Below are positions 13,725 through 22,272 of a DNA stretch of 64,000 nucleotides, one piece after another. The notes beneath the pieces were generated by a model, which saw only the letters and a list, made by a program, of their open reading frames with translations, ran no database searches and had not been told where the DNA came from. A program made the position numbers and the translations under genes. The stretch's first letter is position 1. Each line of letters starts with the position of its first letter. The DNA lies in contig NZ_CP051302.1 of the NCBI RefSeq assembly GCF_024181405.1, forward strand, positions 2,480,001 through 2,544,000. The letters are read 5' to 3'. The DNA comes from Treponema denticola. Lineage in GTDB: Bacteria > Spirochaetota > Spirochaetia > Treponematales > Treponemataceae.

Positions 13725-13820
13725 TCCCGGGGCCTATGCAAAAAAGGTTTTTCGAACCCCGTCAGATCCGGAAGGAAGCAGCGGTAGATTAATTCTTTTT
13801 GTGCCGTAGTGTTCCCGGGT
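13725..13820 (+). ncRNA. ffs: Signal recognition particle RNA (4.5S type)
   Basis: The conserved domain IV core GTCAGATCCGGAAGGAAGCA lies in the middle. The ends pair as TCCCGGGG and TTCCCGGG, and a TTTTTT run follows as terminator. The RNA starts directly at the 3' end of tRNA-Ser(GGA), so both are probably cut from one transcript. It binds Ffh and targets inner-membrane proteins. Confidence 0.9.
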
Positions 13821-13872
13821 TTTTTATTTTAGCCTTATTGACCTTTTAACAAATAACTATTATCATATAACC

Positions 13873-14817
13873 ATGGCCTTTGCAGTAAGTCAGCAGTTAA
13901 ACAGATATTACAACCTATATAAAAATATAGATGTAACTTTCTCAAAAGAAGTCGTTTCTACCCTTAATTTTGAGCCTAAGCAGGTTTTTGTACGTTGTTC
14001 CGGCGGACAATGGCCATGCATTATCAATTCGGCTTCTATGACAAAGGCTAAAATAATTTGCGGCAAAAAAAGCGGTTTTCTGGACAGATTGAGGAGCGGA
14101 GTAACATCCGTAAATATAAGATTTGCCTTTTTTGATACTGAAGGAAAAGATTCTCTTTCTTTTTTTGTTGCAGCTAAGTTGGTCGGTATTTCTTCTTATG
14201 AGGCCGGAAACCAAGATCTTGTTTTAATAACCTTCGAATATACCCAGAGAGCTCCTGATGATTTAATAGAAAAATTAGGCATCTTACTTGAAGCTAATAT
14301 CAATTCGCAAAAACGTCAAAATGAGAGAATTGTTATTACTCCGGAGATAAGCAGAAAAATAGGTCTTGTAGAAAAAGGAACGGTTGTTTATATTGATGCT
14401 GTTCCCAGACGCTGTCTTATTAGGGACCTTTCTTTTTCGGGAGCTAAAATTCTTCTTGTCGGTATTGCGAATTTTTTAGTTAATAAAGAAATTGTTCTCC
14501 GTTTTGCTTTTGATGATCCGCAGTCTGTTTTTGGAATAAAGGGAAAAACTGTGAGGACCGAACCTGTTGAAGGCAGAAAAGACCTGGTTGCTCTTGCAGT
14601 TCAATATTATCCGAAGAGTATTCCAATGATGTATAAGATGTACTTAAATAAGTATTTTTCCGTTGTGCGTAAGCCCGCTTCGGATGGTTTTGGTGATGAC
14701 TTCTTGGAAGATGTGGCGCCTGCTTCATCCTTTGCGCCTGTTTCTTCTCCAATCGGTACCAATACGGTACCTCTAACGCCGCCCCCGGCTCATTCTGCTC
14801 CGGAACAAATTTCTTAA
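13873..14817 (+). CDS. PilZ-domain c-di-GMP receptor candidate
   Basis: A 314-residue protein. An N-terminal domain (about 1-135) of strands resembles the YcgR-like N-domain. The PilZ domain follows: RxxxR at R148-R152 (RQNER) and DxSxxG at D185-G190 (DLSFSG), both intact for c-di-GMP binding. The last 60 residues are Pro/Ser/Ala-rich and probably disordered. Treponemes have a described PilZ receptor (TDE0214 in T. denticola) affecting motility and biofilm; this gene looks like the same type, but orthology cannot be proven here. The ATG overlaps CCATGG; the ribosome site is weak. A TPR gene follows closely. Confidence 0.8.
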   Translation: MAFAVSQQLNRYYNLYKNIDVTFSKEVVSTLNFEPKQVFVRCSGGQWPCIINSASMTKAKIICGKKSGFLDRLRSGVTSVNIRFAFFDTEGKDSLSFFVAAKLVGISSYEAGNQDLVLITFEYTQRAPDDLIEKLGILLEANINSQKRQNERIVITPEISRKIGLVEKGTVVYIDAVPRRCLIRDLSFSGAKILLVGIANFLVNKEIVLRFAFDDPQSVFGIKGKTVRTEPVEGRKDLVALAVQYYPKSIPMMYKMYLNKYFSVVRKPASDGFGDDFLEDVAPASSFAPVSSPIGTNTVPLTPPPAHSAPEQIS

Positions 14818-14861
14818 CAATGACCTGCTGAAATTTCAAATTATCATATTTAGGAGATAAA

Positions 14862-16004
14862 ATGCAAAATCCTATCGATTCGCTTTTATATGTAAAAATA
14901 TCGGCTGAACAAGCCGGCAAGCTTTTTGAAAATCTTGAGTCTTCAATTCCTCTTCCTATTCAATTATCCGAACCCGGCCAAAAAGAAGATTTTAAGGCCG
15001 AAGATATAACGCCGGAAATGATTTTAGCCGGAATGCTCACCGTTTTTGCCTATGATAGGGAAAATCCAAATATTCAGTATTACAGAAAAATATTCAATTT
15101 ACTCCGTCCCGATATCCGTAAAGAAATGACTGAGGCTGCAATCATCAAAATCAAAAATAATGATTTTGATATGGCTGAAGAGATTTTACTTTCTCTTGAA
15201 GGTTTAAATCCGGATGACGGTATAACCAAATTAAACCTTGCTCTTTTGATGGAGGAACGTTCTCAATTCTGTGAGATGAGGGAACTTTTTGATGATGCTT
15301 TGAGCTTTAATAAAAGAGCTGAAGAGCTTTATTCAGAGCTTATACTTTTTGAGCCTCCATTGCCGGGCGTTTTTTTTAATGCTGCATATTTTTTTATAAA
15401 GCAGAAAAACTATATAAAAGCCAAATCCCTTTTAAAGACATATTTGGAAATAGAAAATGATTCTTCAGAAACAGCCGAATTCCGAAAAGCTAAGGCTTCC
15501 GAGTTGCTTAAAACTATTTCGGAACAAGCTCTTGACGATGAGCTTTTCCAAAAAGCCCATAAATATATTGATTTAGGCGAAGAAGAAAAAGCCGCCGAAA
15601 GTATAAAGCTTTTTTTACGAAAAAATCCTAAGGTTTGGAATGCTTGGTTTTTGTTGGGCTGGGCTTTAAGACGAATGGGCCGTTGGGAAGATGCCCGATC
15701 TTCTTTTTTAAAAACCATTGAACTTTTAGAAAATTCCGAAATTTCAGACAAGGAACCTCTTTGCGACGTTTACAATGAGCTTGCAATTTGTTTGATGGAA
15801 TTAAAACTTTTTGATGAAGCTGAAAAACATCTTATAAATGCCTTGAGTTTAGATTCCGAGAATATAAAAATTATTTCCAATCTTGGCACCCTCGCTCTAA
15901 AACAGGGAAAACAAGAAGAAGCAGAAGCCTTTTTTAGAACTGTTTTAGAAATAAATCCTGACGATAAAATAGCTTTAAATGTTTTGGGTAAACCTCGGGC
16001 ATAA
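14862..16004 (+). CDS. TPR-repeat protein
   Basis: A 380-residue soluble protein built mostly of tetratricopeptide helices. The last 160 residues show the clearest repeats (AWFLLGWALRRMGRWEDARSSF, VYNELAICLMELKLFDEAEKHL, IISNLGTLALKQGKQEEAEAFF) with the W/L-G/A-Y-F-A-P spacing of 34 residues. Earlier pairs at about 100-220 are more diverged. There is no signal peptide, so it acts in the cytoplasm, probably as a scaffold. It lies 44 bases after the PilZ gene behind TTTAGGAGA and is probably co-transcribed. Partner unknown. Confidence 0.75.
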   Translation: MQNPIDSLLYVKISAEQAGKLFENLESSIPLPIQLSEPGQKEDFKAEDITPEMILAGMLTVFAYDRENPNIQYYRKIFNLLRPDIRKEMTEAAIIKIKNNDFDMAEEILLSLEGLNPDDGITKLNLALLMEERSQFCEMRELFDDALSFNKRAEELYSELILFEPPLPGVFFNAAYFFIKQKNYIKAKSLLKTYLEIENDSSETAEFRKAKASELLKTISEQALDDELFQKAHKYIDLGEEEKAAESIKLFLRKNPKVWNAWFLLGWALRRMGRWEDARSSFLKTIELLENSEISDKEPLCDVYNELAICLMELKLFDEAEKHLINALSLDSENIKIISNLGTLALKQGKQEEAEAFFRTVLEINPDDKIALNVLGKPRA

Positions 16005-16086
16005 GTTAAATCAGGTTAATCTCTTGACTTAAAAAGATTATTTATGGTATTCTTATCTGGCCGGAAAATCGGCATTGGAGGAAAGT

Positions 16087-17064
16087 ATGAAAAAAATATA
16101 TTCGAGTTTCTTTTTCTTGTTTGTTGGCCTTAGCTTACTATTTGCAGGCGGAACCAAGGAAAAATCCGCAAATGACAGCTTTAAAGTTAAGGTTGTATTA
16201 CCCGCAGGAGCTCCTGCGGCAGCTCTTTCAAAACTTGTGTATGAAAAAACACAGTTTGATAATTCTGAAACGGAATATGAAGTTGTTTCAGGTCCGGAGC
16301 TTTTACAAGCGAGGGTTTTATCCGGGGAGGCCGATATTGCAGCCGTGCCTACCAATCTTGCATCGGTTTTATATTCCAAACAGAAAAATATAAAATTGTT
16401 GGCTCCCATTGTTTGGGGAAATCTTTACTTTATAAGTTCGGAGCCTGTTTCTTCGATAGCGGACTTAAAGGGCAAAACTATTTATTCTTTCGGAAGAAAT
16501 AATACACCCGATTTGACAGCCCGCGAAGTGCTTAAGAAGAACGGTATTGATCCTGATAAGGATGTGAGTTTTGAGTATTTAAGTGCTGCCGGGGATATTC
16601 CCTCTGCTTTTATAAGCGGGAAAGCGAAGTATGCCCTTGCTGCAGAACCTTCTCTCAGTATGATTATGACAAAAAAGCCCAATACTAAAATTGTTGTCGA
16701 TATTCAGGAGGAATGGAAAAAAGCCTTTGAAGGAGCATCTTATCCTCAAGCTTCTTTAATTGTAAACGCCGAATTTTTACAAAAACATCCCGAATATGTA
16801 AGTGCTTTTTTAGATAAGGCTAAAGAGTCTTCAGGATGGGTAAAGGAGAACCCTCAAAAGGCTGCCGAGTATGCTTCCAAAATTGCTGCATTGCCTCCTC
16901 CTCCCATTTTATCCAAGGCTATTCCTAAGTTGAACATAGTCTTTGTTGAGGCTGAAAAAGCAAGACCTGCTGTAGAAGCTTATTTGAAGGTTTTGGCTGA
17001 AGCCGATCCTAAATTTATAGGCGGAAGTTTGCCTGATGATGCTTTCTACTATAAAGCAAAATAA
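16087..17064 (+). CDS. ABC transporter substrate-binding protein (NMT1/SsuA-like)
   Basis: A 325-residue secreted protein: signal peptide MKKIYSSFFFLFVGLSLLFA followed by Gly-Gly, so signal peptidase I rather than lipoprotein processing. The body (LPAGAPAAALSKLVYE, then GEADIAAVPTNLASVLYS, then DLKGKTIYSFGRNNTPDLTAREVLKKNGI) matches NMT1/SsuA-type periplasmic binding proteins for nitrate, sulfonate, taurine or thiamine precursors. Ligand not deducible. ATG 16087 follows GGAGGAAAG. Its last 29 bases overlap the permease gene. No ATPase gene follows; tmRNA comes next. Confidence 0.8.
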   Translation: MKKIYSSFFFLFVGLSLLFAGGTKEKSANDSFKVKVVLPAGAPAAALSKLVYEKTQFDNSETEYEVVSGPELLQARVLSGEADIAAVPTNLASVLYSKQKNIKLLAPIVWGNLYFISSEPVSSIADLKGKTIYSFGRNNTPDLTAREVLKKNGIDPDKDVSFEYLSAAGDIPSAFISGKAKYALAAEPSLSMIMTKKPNTKIVVDIQEEWKKAFEGASYPQASLIVNAEFLQKHPEYVSAFLDKAKESSGWVKENPQKAAEYASKIAALPPPPILSKAIPKLNIVFVEAEKARPAVEAYLKVLAEADPKFIGGSLPDDAFYYKAK

Positions 17065-17767
17065 GTTTAAAATAGGCGGGGCTTTTTTTTGCCTTATCCT
17101 TTGGGAAATATTTGCCCAAGGCTTAAAAGCTCCGCTTATTATCCCCTCTATAAAAGAAATATTATCAGCTCTTTTTGTTATTATAAAAACTCTGGAAACT
17201 TATGTTTTTATTTTAAGCAGCCTTATCAGGATTTTTATAACATTGGCTATAGATTCCTTTATTGCATTTCTTTTAGGTATAGCTTCCGGTTTAAATAAAA
17301 ATGTTGAAGATTTTTTATCGGCTCCCGAAAATATTTTAAAATCCAGCCCTACAATATCCGTTTTGCTTTTAGCCTTAATTTGGTTTAAATCGAATATGAC
17401 GCCCATCTTTGTAACAAGTTTGATTGTTCTTCCTCTTCTGTATAGAAACATTGTAGACGGAGTAAAAAACATAGATAAAGGTCTGATAGAAATGTCTTAC
17501 GATTTTAATGTTCCTTTTGGTAAAAGATTAAAAAGTTTATACCTTCCCTGCATAAGACCTTTTTTGAAGAACGGTTATATTTTAAGTACGGGCTTTGCCG
17601 TGAAGGTTGTTATAATGGCAGAGGTCTTAAGCCAGCCGAAATACGGCATAGGCTCTGCTTTTCAAACAGCTAAGATTCAGATTGAAACCGCCTCTATCTT
17701 TGCATGGACGGGAATAGCCGTCTTACTTGCCGCCTTCTTACAAAAGGGAGTAAAAAAAATTTTATAG
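17036..17767 (+). CDS. ABC transporter permease (SsuC/TauC type)
   Basis: A 243-residue membrane protein with about six helices. The inner-membrane coupling loop has the BPD motif around ENILKSSPTISVLLLALIWF and EMSYDFNVPFGKRLKSLYLPCIRP (EAAxxxG-like). It overlaps the binding-protein gene by 29 bases; ATGATG offers starts at 17036 and 17039. It imports whatever the upstream protein binds. The ATPase subunit expected in such operons is absent, so a shared or unlinked ATPase must be assumed. Confidence 0.8.
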   Translation: MMLSTIKQNKFKIGGAFFCLILWEIFAQGLKAPLIIPSIKEILSALFVIIKTLETYVFILSSLIRIFITLAIDSFIAFLLGIASGLNKNVEDFLSAPENILKSSPTISVLLLALIWFKSNMTPIFVTSLIVLPLLYRNIVDGVKNIDKGLIEMSYDFNVPFGKRLKSLYLPCIRPFLKNGYILSTGFAVKVVIMAEVLSQPKYGIGSAFQTAKIQIETASIFAWTGIAVLLAAFLQKGVKKIL

Positions 17768-17798
17768 TATAATGTTTCGATTTTAGTTTTCTGTATTC

Positions 17799-17827
17799 TT
17801 GACTTTTTCATATAAATTTAATATAAA
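17799..17827 (+). promoter_or_regulatory. Promoter of tmRNA
   Basis: TTGACT (17799-17804), 17-bp spacer, TATAAA (17822-17827). The start would fall near 17834, about 16 bases before the mature 5' end made by RNase P. Confidence 0.6.
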
Positions 17828-17849
17828 TATAGTAATCTATTTACAGCTT

Positions 17850-18197
17850 GGGGATGTTCCGGTTTCGACCGGAAAGACGGAGGCTTAAGCTGCAGGCGGA
17901 GTGCCGATCTCCTGATTCGGCAAACACTATAACTGCCGAAAATAACGACAGTTTCGATTACGCCTTAGCTGCATAATCGCGGAATCTGCTTTGCACTGCT
18001 CCGAGCGGGGCATGATTCCGACGCCAATCGGGGCTTGCTTTTTAGCGGTGTGTAAACGTTAAAAGGGACTTTTTTTACACTAAGGATTCGACGCTTTCGG
18101 TGCTGCTACCGGATCCCTACAACCACCTCGCACCGATAAGCCTGTAGACGCTTCTGATTCCCTTTTCGGGACGGGGGTTCAATTCCCCCCATCTCCA
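17850..18197 (+). ncRNA. ssrA: Transfer-messenger RNA (tmRNA)
   Basis: The ends GGGGATG and CATCTCC pair as an alanyl-tRNA-like acceptor, followed by A. The T arm GGGTTCAATTCCCCC lies near the 3' end and GGTTTCGACCGG near the 5' end. The tag frame at 17935-17976 reads AENNDSFDYALAA and a stop. The resume codon is GCC, and ALAA is the protease recognition end. CCA is not encoded. It rescues stalled ribosomes with SmpB. The tag is the one I recall for T. denticola. Confidence 0.95.
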
Positions 18198-18205
18198 TCA
18201 GCTTT

Positions 18206-18721
18206 TTAAGATTCTATACCACGCCTTGCCTGTACACCGTCGTTAAAATAGTGCTTTATCATCTTCATTTCGGTTACAAGGTCGGCCGCTTCAATTATTT
18301 TTTTATTTGCATAGCGGCCGGTTAAGACGAGTTCTACGGATTCGGGCTTGTTTTTGATAATATGCAGGATGCGTTCAATATCAAAAAGACCGTATAAAAG
18401 AGCAACATTTACTTCTTCCATAATTACAACATCGTACTCGCCCGACATAATTATCTTTTCAATCTTATCCAAGCCTTCATTTGCTCTTTGAATATCCTTT
18501 TCCGTAGGATCATTATGAACAAAGTGAGCTTCTCCGTATTGTTCTATTGTAAGATTGGGTAGATACTCAGGGGCTTTTAGCTCGCTGTAATTCATTCCCT
18601 TTAAAAATTGACCTATATAAACCTTGTATCCGGCACACACGGCTCTAAGAGCAAGCCCGAAAGCCGCTGTCGTTTTTCCCTTACCGTCTCCGGTATAAAC
18701 TTGGACATAACCTTTTTTCAT
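18206..18721 (-). CDS. cobO: Cob(I)yrinic acid a,c-diamide adenosyltransferase
   Basis: A 171-residue CobO/BtuR/CobA-type ATP:corrinoid adenosyltransferase. The N-terminal P-loop TGDGKGKTTAAFG (about 10-22), GYKVYIGQFLKG and the later VIMEEVNVALLYGLFD match the family closely. It attaches the adenosyl group of coenzyme B12 in synthesis or salvage. It converges on the tmRNA gene with only eight bases between the two 3' ends. No other cobalamin genes are nearby, so salvage of imported corrinoids is likely. Confidence 0.9.
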   Translation of the reverse strand: MKKGYVQVYTGDGKGKTTAAFGLALRAVCAGYKVYIGQFLKGMNYSELKAPEYLPNLTIEQYGEAHFVHNDPTEKDIQRANEGLDKIEKIIMSGEYDVVIMEEVNVALLYGLFDIERILHIIKNKPESVELVLTGRYANKKIIEAADLVTEMKMIKHYFNDGVQARRGIES

Positions 18722-18790
18722 ATTTCCCTCCAGAAAAATTAAGCAAATTTGCTATGCCTTGATTATACCAGCTTTTTGTTAAAGATACAA

Positions 18791-20077
18791 TTACACGCCG
18801 TAACAAAGCCAAATAAGAATATAACCCATTACAACTGCAGTAAGGGTGTAAGGAACGCTCATCTTCATAAATTCGATGTTTTTTACCTGATGGCCTTCGT
18901 TTCTTAAAATACCGAGAGATGTAATATTTGCAGAAGCCCCAATTGGGGTAATGTTTCCGCCGAGAGTTGCTCCTGAAAGAAGTCCGAAAAACAAAATGGG
19001 TGAAGCTATATTAAGGCCTTCCGAAAGTATTTGTATAATAGGTATCATGGCAGCAACATATGGAATATTATCTACAAATGCAGAAATTAAAATCGAACCC
19101 CAAACTATTATTGTGTAAATAAAAAATACATTTGAGCCGAGGGTTAAAAACCAGTCCGCAATGGCCTGTATAACTCCGGCCCTTGTAACGGCTGCAATAA
19201 CAGTAAAAAGCCCCATTAACAAAAAGAGGGTTTCAAAACTGAGTTCTTTTTTTACGACTTTTAAAATATCAAGTTTTTTTGTTTTTATGATGTTATAGAT
19301 AATACCTACGATCATAAGGCCTGTACAAATTAACCCGTTTATTGTTTGGGGCTTTTTTTCCTCCGGTAAAAATGAGGCTCCAATCATAAGTATGACCATT
19401 ACTATAAGCAAAATTGAAGGAAAATAATCCGTTACCTTGGTAAGTTCAACCTTATCCGGCTTTTGGACGGCTTTGCGGAAAATAAAATAGATAATTCCGG
19501 TGGCGGCAACAGCTGCAATTTCGACGGCAAAGAAAAGAGAGGGTTTTCCCAAATACCAAAAAAAGTCAAAGAAGGTCATGTTTAAATGGCTTCCTAAAAG
19601 AATTGAGGTAGTGTCTCCTACCAAGGTTGCTGCTCCTTGAAGGTTTGCCGAAATCGAAATAGCAATTATGGGTTTTACAGGCGACATGTTGAGCTTTTTC
19701 GATAATACAACAGCAATGGGTGCCAGCATTAAGACTGTGGCAACATTATCCATAAAGGCTGAAATAAAACCCGCAAAGAGGGATAGACATACTATAATCC
19801 ATTTTACATCGGGTACATTGTTTATAATCTTATCTGCAATGCGTTGCGGCATTTTAGATTCGGTAAAGAGGGCAACCAAACCCATTGTTCCTGCAATCAT
19901 TAAAATAACATTCCAGTCAATGGCAAAAAAAACTTCATTATAGGGAAGTATCCCTAAAAGTATGAAGATTAGGGCCGATGAACAGGCAACTATGGGCCTG
20001 TGGTTTGTAAGGGTAATCATCAAAACATAGGTTAATCCGAATAAGACGGCCGCTAAAATGAGAGGATCTGTAACCAT
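18791..20077 (-). CDS. ArsB/NhaD-type ion transporter
   Basis: A 428-residue membrane protein with about eleven to twelve helices in two similar halves, belonging to the ion transporter superfamily (ArsB, NhaD, CitM). Conserved family pieces are SAFMDNVATVLMLAPIA (about 108-124) and SAFVDNIPYVAAMIPI in the second half, plus GGNITPIGASANI. The paired DN motifs are typical of NhaD/ArsB-like antiporters. The cargo (Na+/H+, arsenite or a dicarboxylate) cannot be told from sequence alone. GGAGAT precedes the ATG. A single-gene unit, 69 bases upstream of cobO on the same strand. Confidence 0.8.
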   Translation of the reverse strand: MVTDPLILAAVLFGLTYVLMITLTNHRPIVACSSALIFILLGILPYNEVFFAIDWNVILMIAGTMGLVALFTESKMPQRIADKIINNVPDVKWIIVCLSLFAGFISAFMDNVATVLMLAPIAVVLSKKLNMSPVKPIIAISISANLQGAATLVGDTTSILLGSHLNMTFFDFFWYLGKPSLFFAVEIAAVAATGIIYFIFRKAVQKPDKVELTKVTDYFPSILLIVMVILMIGASFLPEEKKPQTINGLICTGLMIVGIIYNIIKTKKLDILKVVKKELSFETLFLLMGLFTVIAAVTRAGVIQAIADWFLTLGSNVFFIYTIIVWGSILISAFVDNIPYVAAMIPIIQILSEGLNIASPILFFGLLSGATLGGNITPIGASANITSLGILRNEGHQVKNIEFMKMSVPYTLTAVVMGYILIWLCYGV

Positions 20078-20134
20078 GGTAATCTCCTAAAGGGTAAATT
20101 TTTACACTAAATGAGAAAATTTGTCAACATAGGG

Positions 20135-20163
20135 ATTTAACTTAAGACTATTTAACTTAAGAC
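20135..20163. repeat. Tandem 15-bp repeat
   Basis: ATTTAACTTAAGACT at 20135-20149 is directly followed by ATTTAACTTAAGAC (20150-20163). Each copy contains the palindrome CTTAAG. The repeat lies 13 bases before the -35 box of the promoter below, between divergent genes, a typical activator or repressor position. Confidence 0.55.
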
Positions 20164-20175
20164 AATGCCGCTTTA

Positions 20176-20204
20176 TTGACAATACTTAAACATTTTAGTA
20201 AAAT
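20176..20204 (+). promoter_or_regulatory. Promoter of the ABC-2 operon
   Basis: TTGACA (20176-20181), 17 bases, TAAAAT (20199-20204). Confidence 0.65.
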
Positions 20205-20241
20205 AATGAAAATTTATTTTAAATCAAGGAGGAATTGAATC

Positions 20242-20289
20242 ATGAGAAGCTATATCAGGTTAAATTCAATTATTGATATAGGGGTATAA
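20242..20289 (+). CDS. 15-residue leader peptide candidate
   Basis: AAGGAGGAATTGAATC precedes ATG 20242, an unusually strong ribosome site for so short a frame (MRSYIRLNSIIDIGV, stop at 20287). It lies between a consensus promoter and the first gene of the ABC-2 operon, 25 bases upstream of that gene. It could be an attenuation leader, or the start of a deleted regulatory gene. No trailing terminator-like hairpin is obvious. Confidence 0.4.
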   Translation: MRSYIRLNSIIDIGV

Positions 20290-20314
20290 ATTATTATTTA
20301 AGGATAATTTACTT

Positions 20315-20911
20315 ATGTTAAAAAGATTAAAAATATTGTTAAAAAAAGAACTATATGAATTTAGGTTTAATTATAAGGCTTGGTTTCTTGGTTTTTTGTC
20401 TGTTTTAGCCGTTTATGTTCCCACAAGTTGGAAAAAAGAAGCTCCTGTTTTTTTGCTTTTCCTTTGGCTTTTAATTTCGGTCGGGCAATATGTTTATGAG
20501 TCATATTATACCGAAACAAATTGCGGCGCTTGGATATTTATACATAATATGAAATTTAGTTTTTTTGAACTGTTTTTTGTGAAATTTTTGTGCTCACTTA
20601 TGATTGTTACAGTAATTATGATTATTGATATACCCAATTTGATTGGTAAGATTTGGATAAGTGATTTTTTTGTTATTTTTCTTTTAACTATTATAGAAAT
20701 TGAAATTACTCAACTGAGTGTAATGTTTTCAAAAGGATCGGAAGATACATCATCGACAATTGCTACTATTTTAAGTGTAGTGCTGCTTTTTGCCGCATTT
20801 TCCATTCAAAGTGCATTCTTACGTATATCCTTACTTGTATTATTGGCTTTTTTATTTGGGTATTTATGTAATGCAGTTTCAAAAACAATCAAATATCGAA
20901 GTCAATTGTAA
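20315..20911 (+). CDS. ABC-2 type permease subunit
   Basis: A 198-residue membrane protein with about six helices (for example FLGFLSVLAVYVP, LLFLWLLISVGQYVY, and two long ones in the C-terminal half). The amphipathic N-terminus (KRLKILLKKELYEFRFNYKAW) is typical of ABC-2 permeases. It resembles the third gene of this operon in length and plan (TETNCGAWIFIHNMKFSFFELFFVKFL against NDIKSGAAFFYLNIKCSTIYIVYAKII), so the two probably form a heterodimer. Function is likely export of a peptide or lipid, or self-protection; not deducible. Confidence 0.7.
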   Translation: MLKRLKILLKKELYEFRFNYKAWFLGFLSVLAVYVPTSWKKEAPVFLLFLWLLISVGQYVYESYYTETNCGAWIFIHNMKFSFFELFFVKFLCSLMIVTVIMIIDIPNLIGKIWISDFFVIFLLTIIEIEITQLSVMFSKGSEDTSSTIATILSVVLLFAAFSIQSAFLRISLLVLLAFLFGYLCNAVSKTIKYRSQL

Positions 20912-20937
20912 GGCAGAATAAACTTTAGGAGTATAAT

Positions 20938-21555
20938 ATGAAGTATGATATAACATTTGGATATAAAAAGAATAATTTAATCTTTGATAACTTTCATTTG
21001 GAAATTCCCGATGATAAGATAACTATTTTATGCGGACATAACGGTGCAGGAAAGACAACTCTTCTTAAAATTATTGCAGGAATTTTACCTAGTAATATAA
21101 ATAATGCAGAAGGTTGGTTTGTTCCTTTAAATGGGGGCTTAATAAGGCACTTTTCGCTTGAAGACCATATTAAAATACTGGGGAAAAATACCTCTCTTTT
21201 ATATGATGAAGCTTTTGAAATCTTTTCTGCTCAATCTTTTAGTAAAAAAAGAATTTCAAAATTATCGGCAGGACAAACTATTATGGCTGCTCTATTAGTG
21301 GCTTTTGCTTGTAATGAGAATTTGCTTTTATTGGATGAACCATATTCTTCTCTTGATCCGACAAATGCCGAAAATTTAACAAAGTTATTAAAAAAACGAA
21401 AAGGAACAACAATTTTGACAAGTCATGATTTATTTTTAACTTCAGAAACCAGCCATAATATTCAGTTTTTAAAAGACGGCAAAATTTCGTGGGTAAATGG
21501 TGATGAAAATATTACTGTAGACTTTCTTCGCGAGAAATACAAGGAACAGGCATAG
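20938..21555 (+). CDS. ABC transporter ATP-binding protein
   Basis: A 205-residue ATPase with Walker A GHNGAGKT (33-40), signature LSAGQ (109-113), Walker B LLLLDEP (129-135), D-loop SSLD and switch His163 (TSHD). It is short, as usual for ABC-2 exporters of the CcmA/bacteriocin-immunity type. The signature has Ala instead of Gly, which is tolerated. It energises the two membrane subunits on either side. Its stop overlaps the GTG start of the next gene by one base. Confidence 0.88.
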   Translation: MKYDITFGYKKNNLIFDNFHLEIPDDKITILCGHNGAGKTTLLKIIAGILPSNINNAEGWFVPLNGGLIRHFSLEDHIKILGKNTSLLYDEAFEIFSAQSFSKKRISKLSAGQTIMAALLVAFACNENLLLLDEPYSSLDPTNAENLTKLLKKRKGTTILTSHDLFLTSETSHNIQFLKDGKISWVNGDENITVDFLREKYKEQA

Positions 21556-22163
21556 TGAAAGATTTATTTTTTTCTTTATTGAAGAAAGAATTTTTTGAAT
21601 TGATACAAAATAAGAAATTTTTAGTTTTTGCCTTTATAGTTGTTTGTATATCTGTTGTTTTGAATTTTTTTGAAAAATCATTTTCGGATATTGTTTATTT
21701 AATGGTTATTATGCTTTTAGTAACCGAATATGCTTTTGACTCATGTTATAATGATATTAAGTCAGGTGCCGCATTTTTCTATTTAAATATAAAATGTAGT
21801 ACAATTTATATAGTGTATGCTAAAATTATTTATTCTGTTTTTTTAGCTATCGTTATTTTTGAATTATATCTATTGTTTGTATTTCAGGATTTTTCTAATG
21901 CTGATTTGCTTTGGTTTATTCCGGCAATTATTTTTAATACAGGTCTTATATATAATGTATCTATCTTAGCAAAAAGATCCGACTTGTTGACTTCATCAAT
22001 TGTTATGAGTGTAAGTTTTTTTGTTATAGAAACTCTTTTTCTTTTATCCTATTTTTTTATTAGGTTTTTAATTTTGATTATTCTTTCGCTTATAACACTT
22101 ACATTTGCCTCTAAACTTTCAAAAACTATAAACTATAGAGCAGAAATTTCTACAAATCGGTAA
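21555..22163 (+). CDS. ABC-2 type permease subunit
   Basis: A 202-residue membrane protein, about six helices, begun by GTG overlapping the last base of the ATPase stop codon (translational coupling). It is a diverged relative of the first gene of the operon; both start with LKKEFFE or LKKELYE and end with a YRAE/YRS stretch after a K(T)INY/IKY motif (LSKTINYRAE against VSKTIKYRSQ). The convergent glycerate kinase gene lies 109 bases further on with no clear terminator between. Confidence 0.7.
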   Translation: MKDLFFSLLKKEFFELIQNKKFLVFAFIVVCISVVLNFFEKSFSDIVYLMVIMLLVTEYAFDSCYNDIKSGAAFFYLNIKCSTIYIVYAKIIYSVFLAIVIFELYLLFVFQDFSNADLLWFIPAIIFNTGLIYNVSILAKRSDLLTSSIVMSVSFFVIETLFLLSYFFIRFLILIILSLITLTFASKLSKTINYRAEISTNR

Positions 22164-22272
22164 TTTTTTTATACCTTCATCGTTGCTGATATGTCGATAT
22201 AAGCAAATCCTAAAATCTCCTTCAAAGTCAATTAACTCAAGCAGTTTTATTCTACCTTTTTTTATGAGAATA

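Noticed and set aside
13418..13741. Open frame on the minus strand across the tRNA block (107 codons with RGIRTLG-type text)
   Set aside because: It is the antisense of tRNA genes; such translations are a well-known annotation artefact.
14480..14920. 146-codon minus-strand frame over the PilZ/TPR junction
   Set aside because: It overlaps two well-supported genes, has no family resemblance and no ribosome site.
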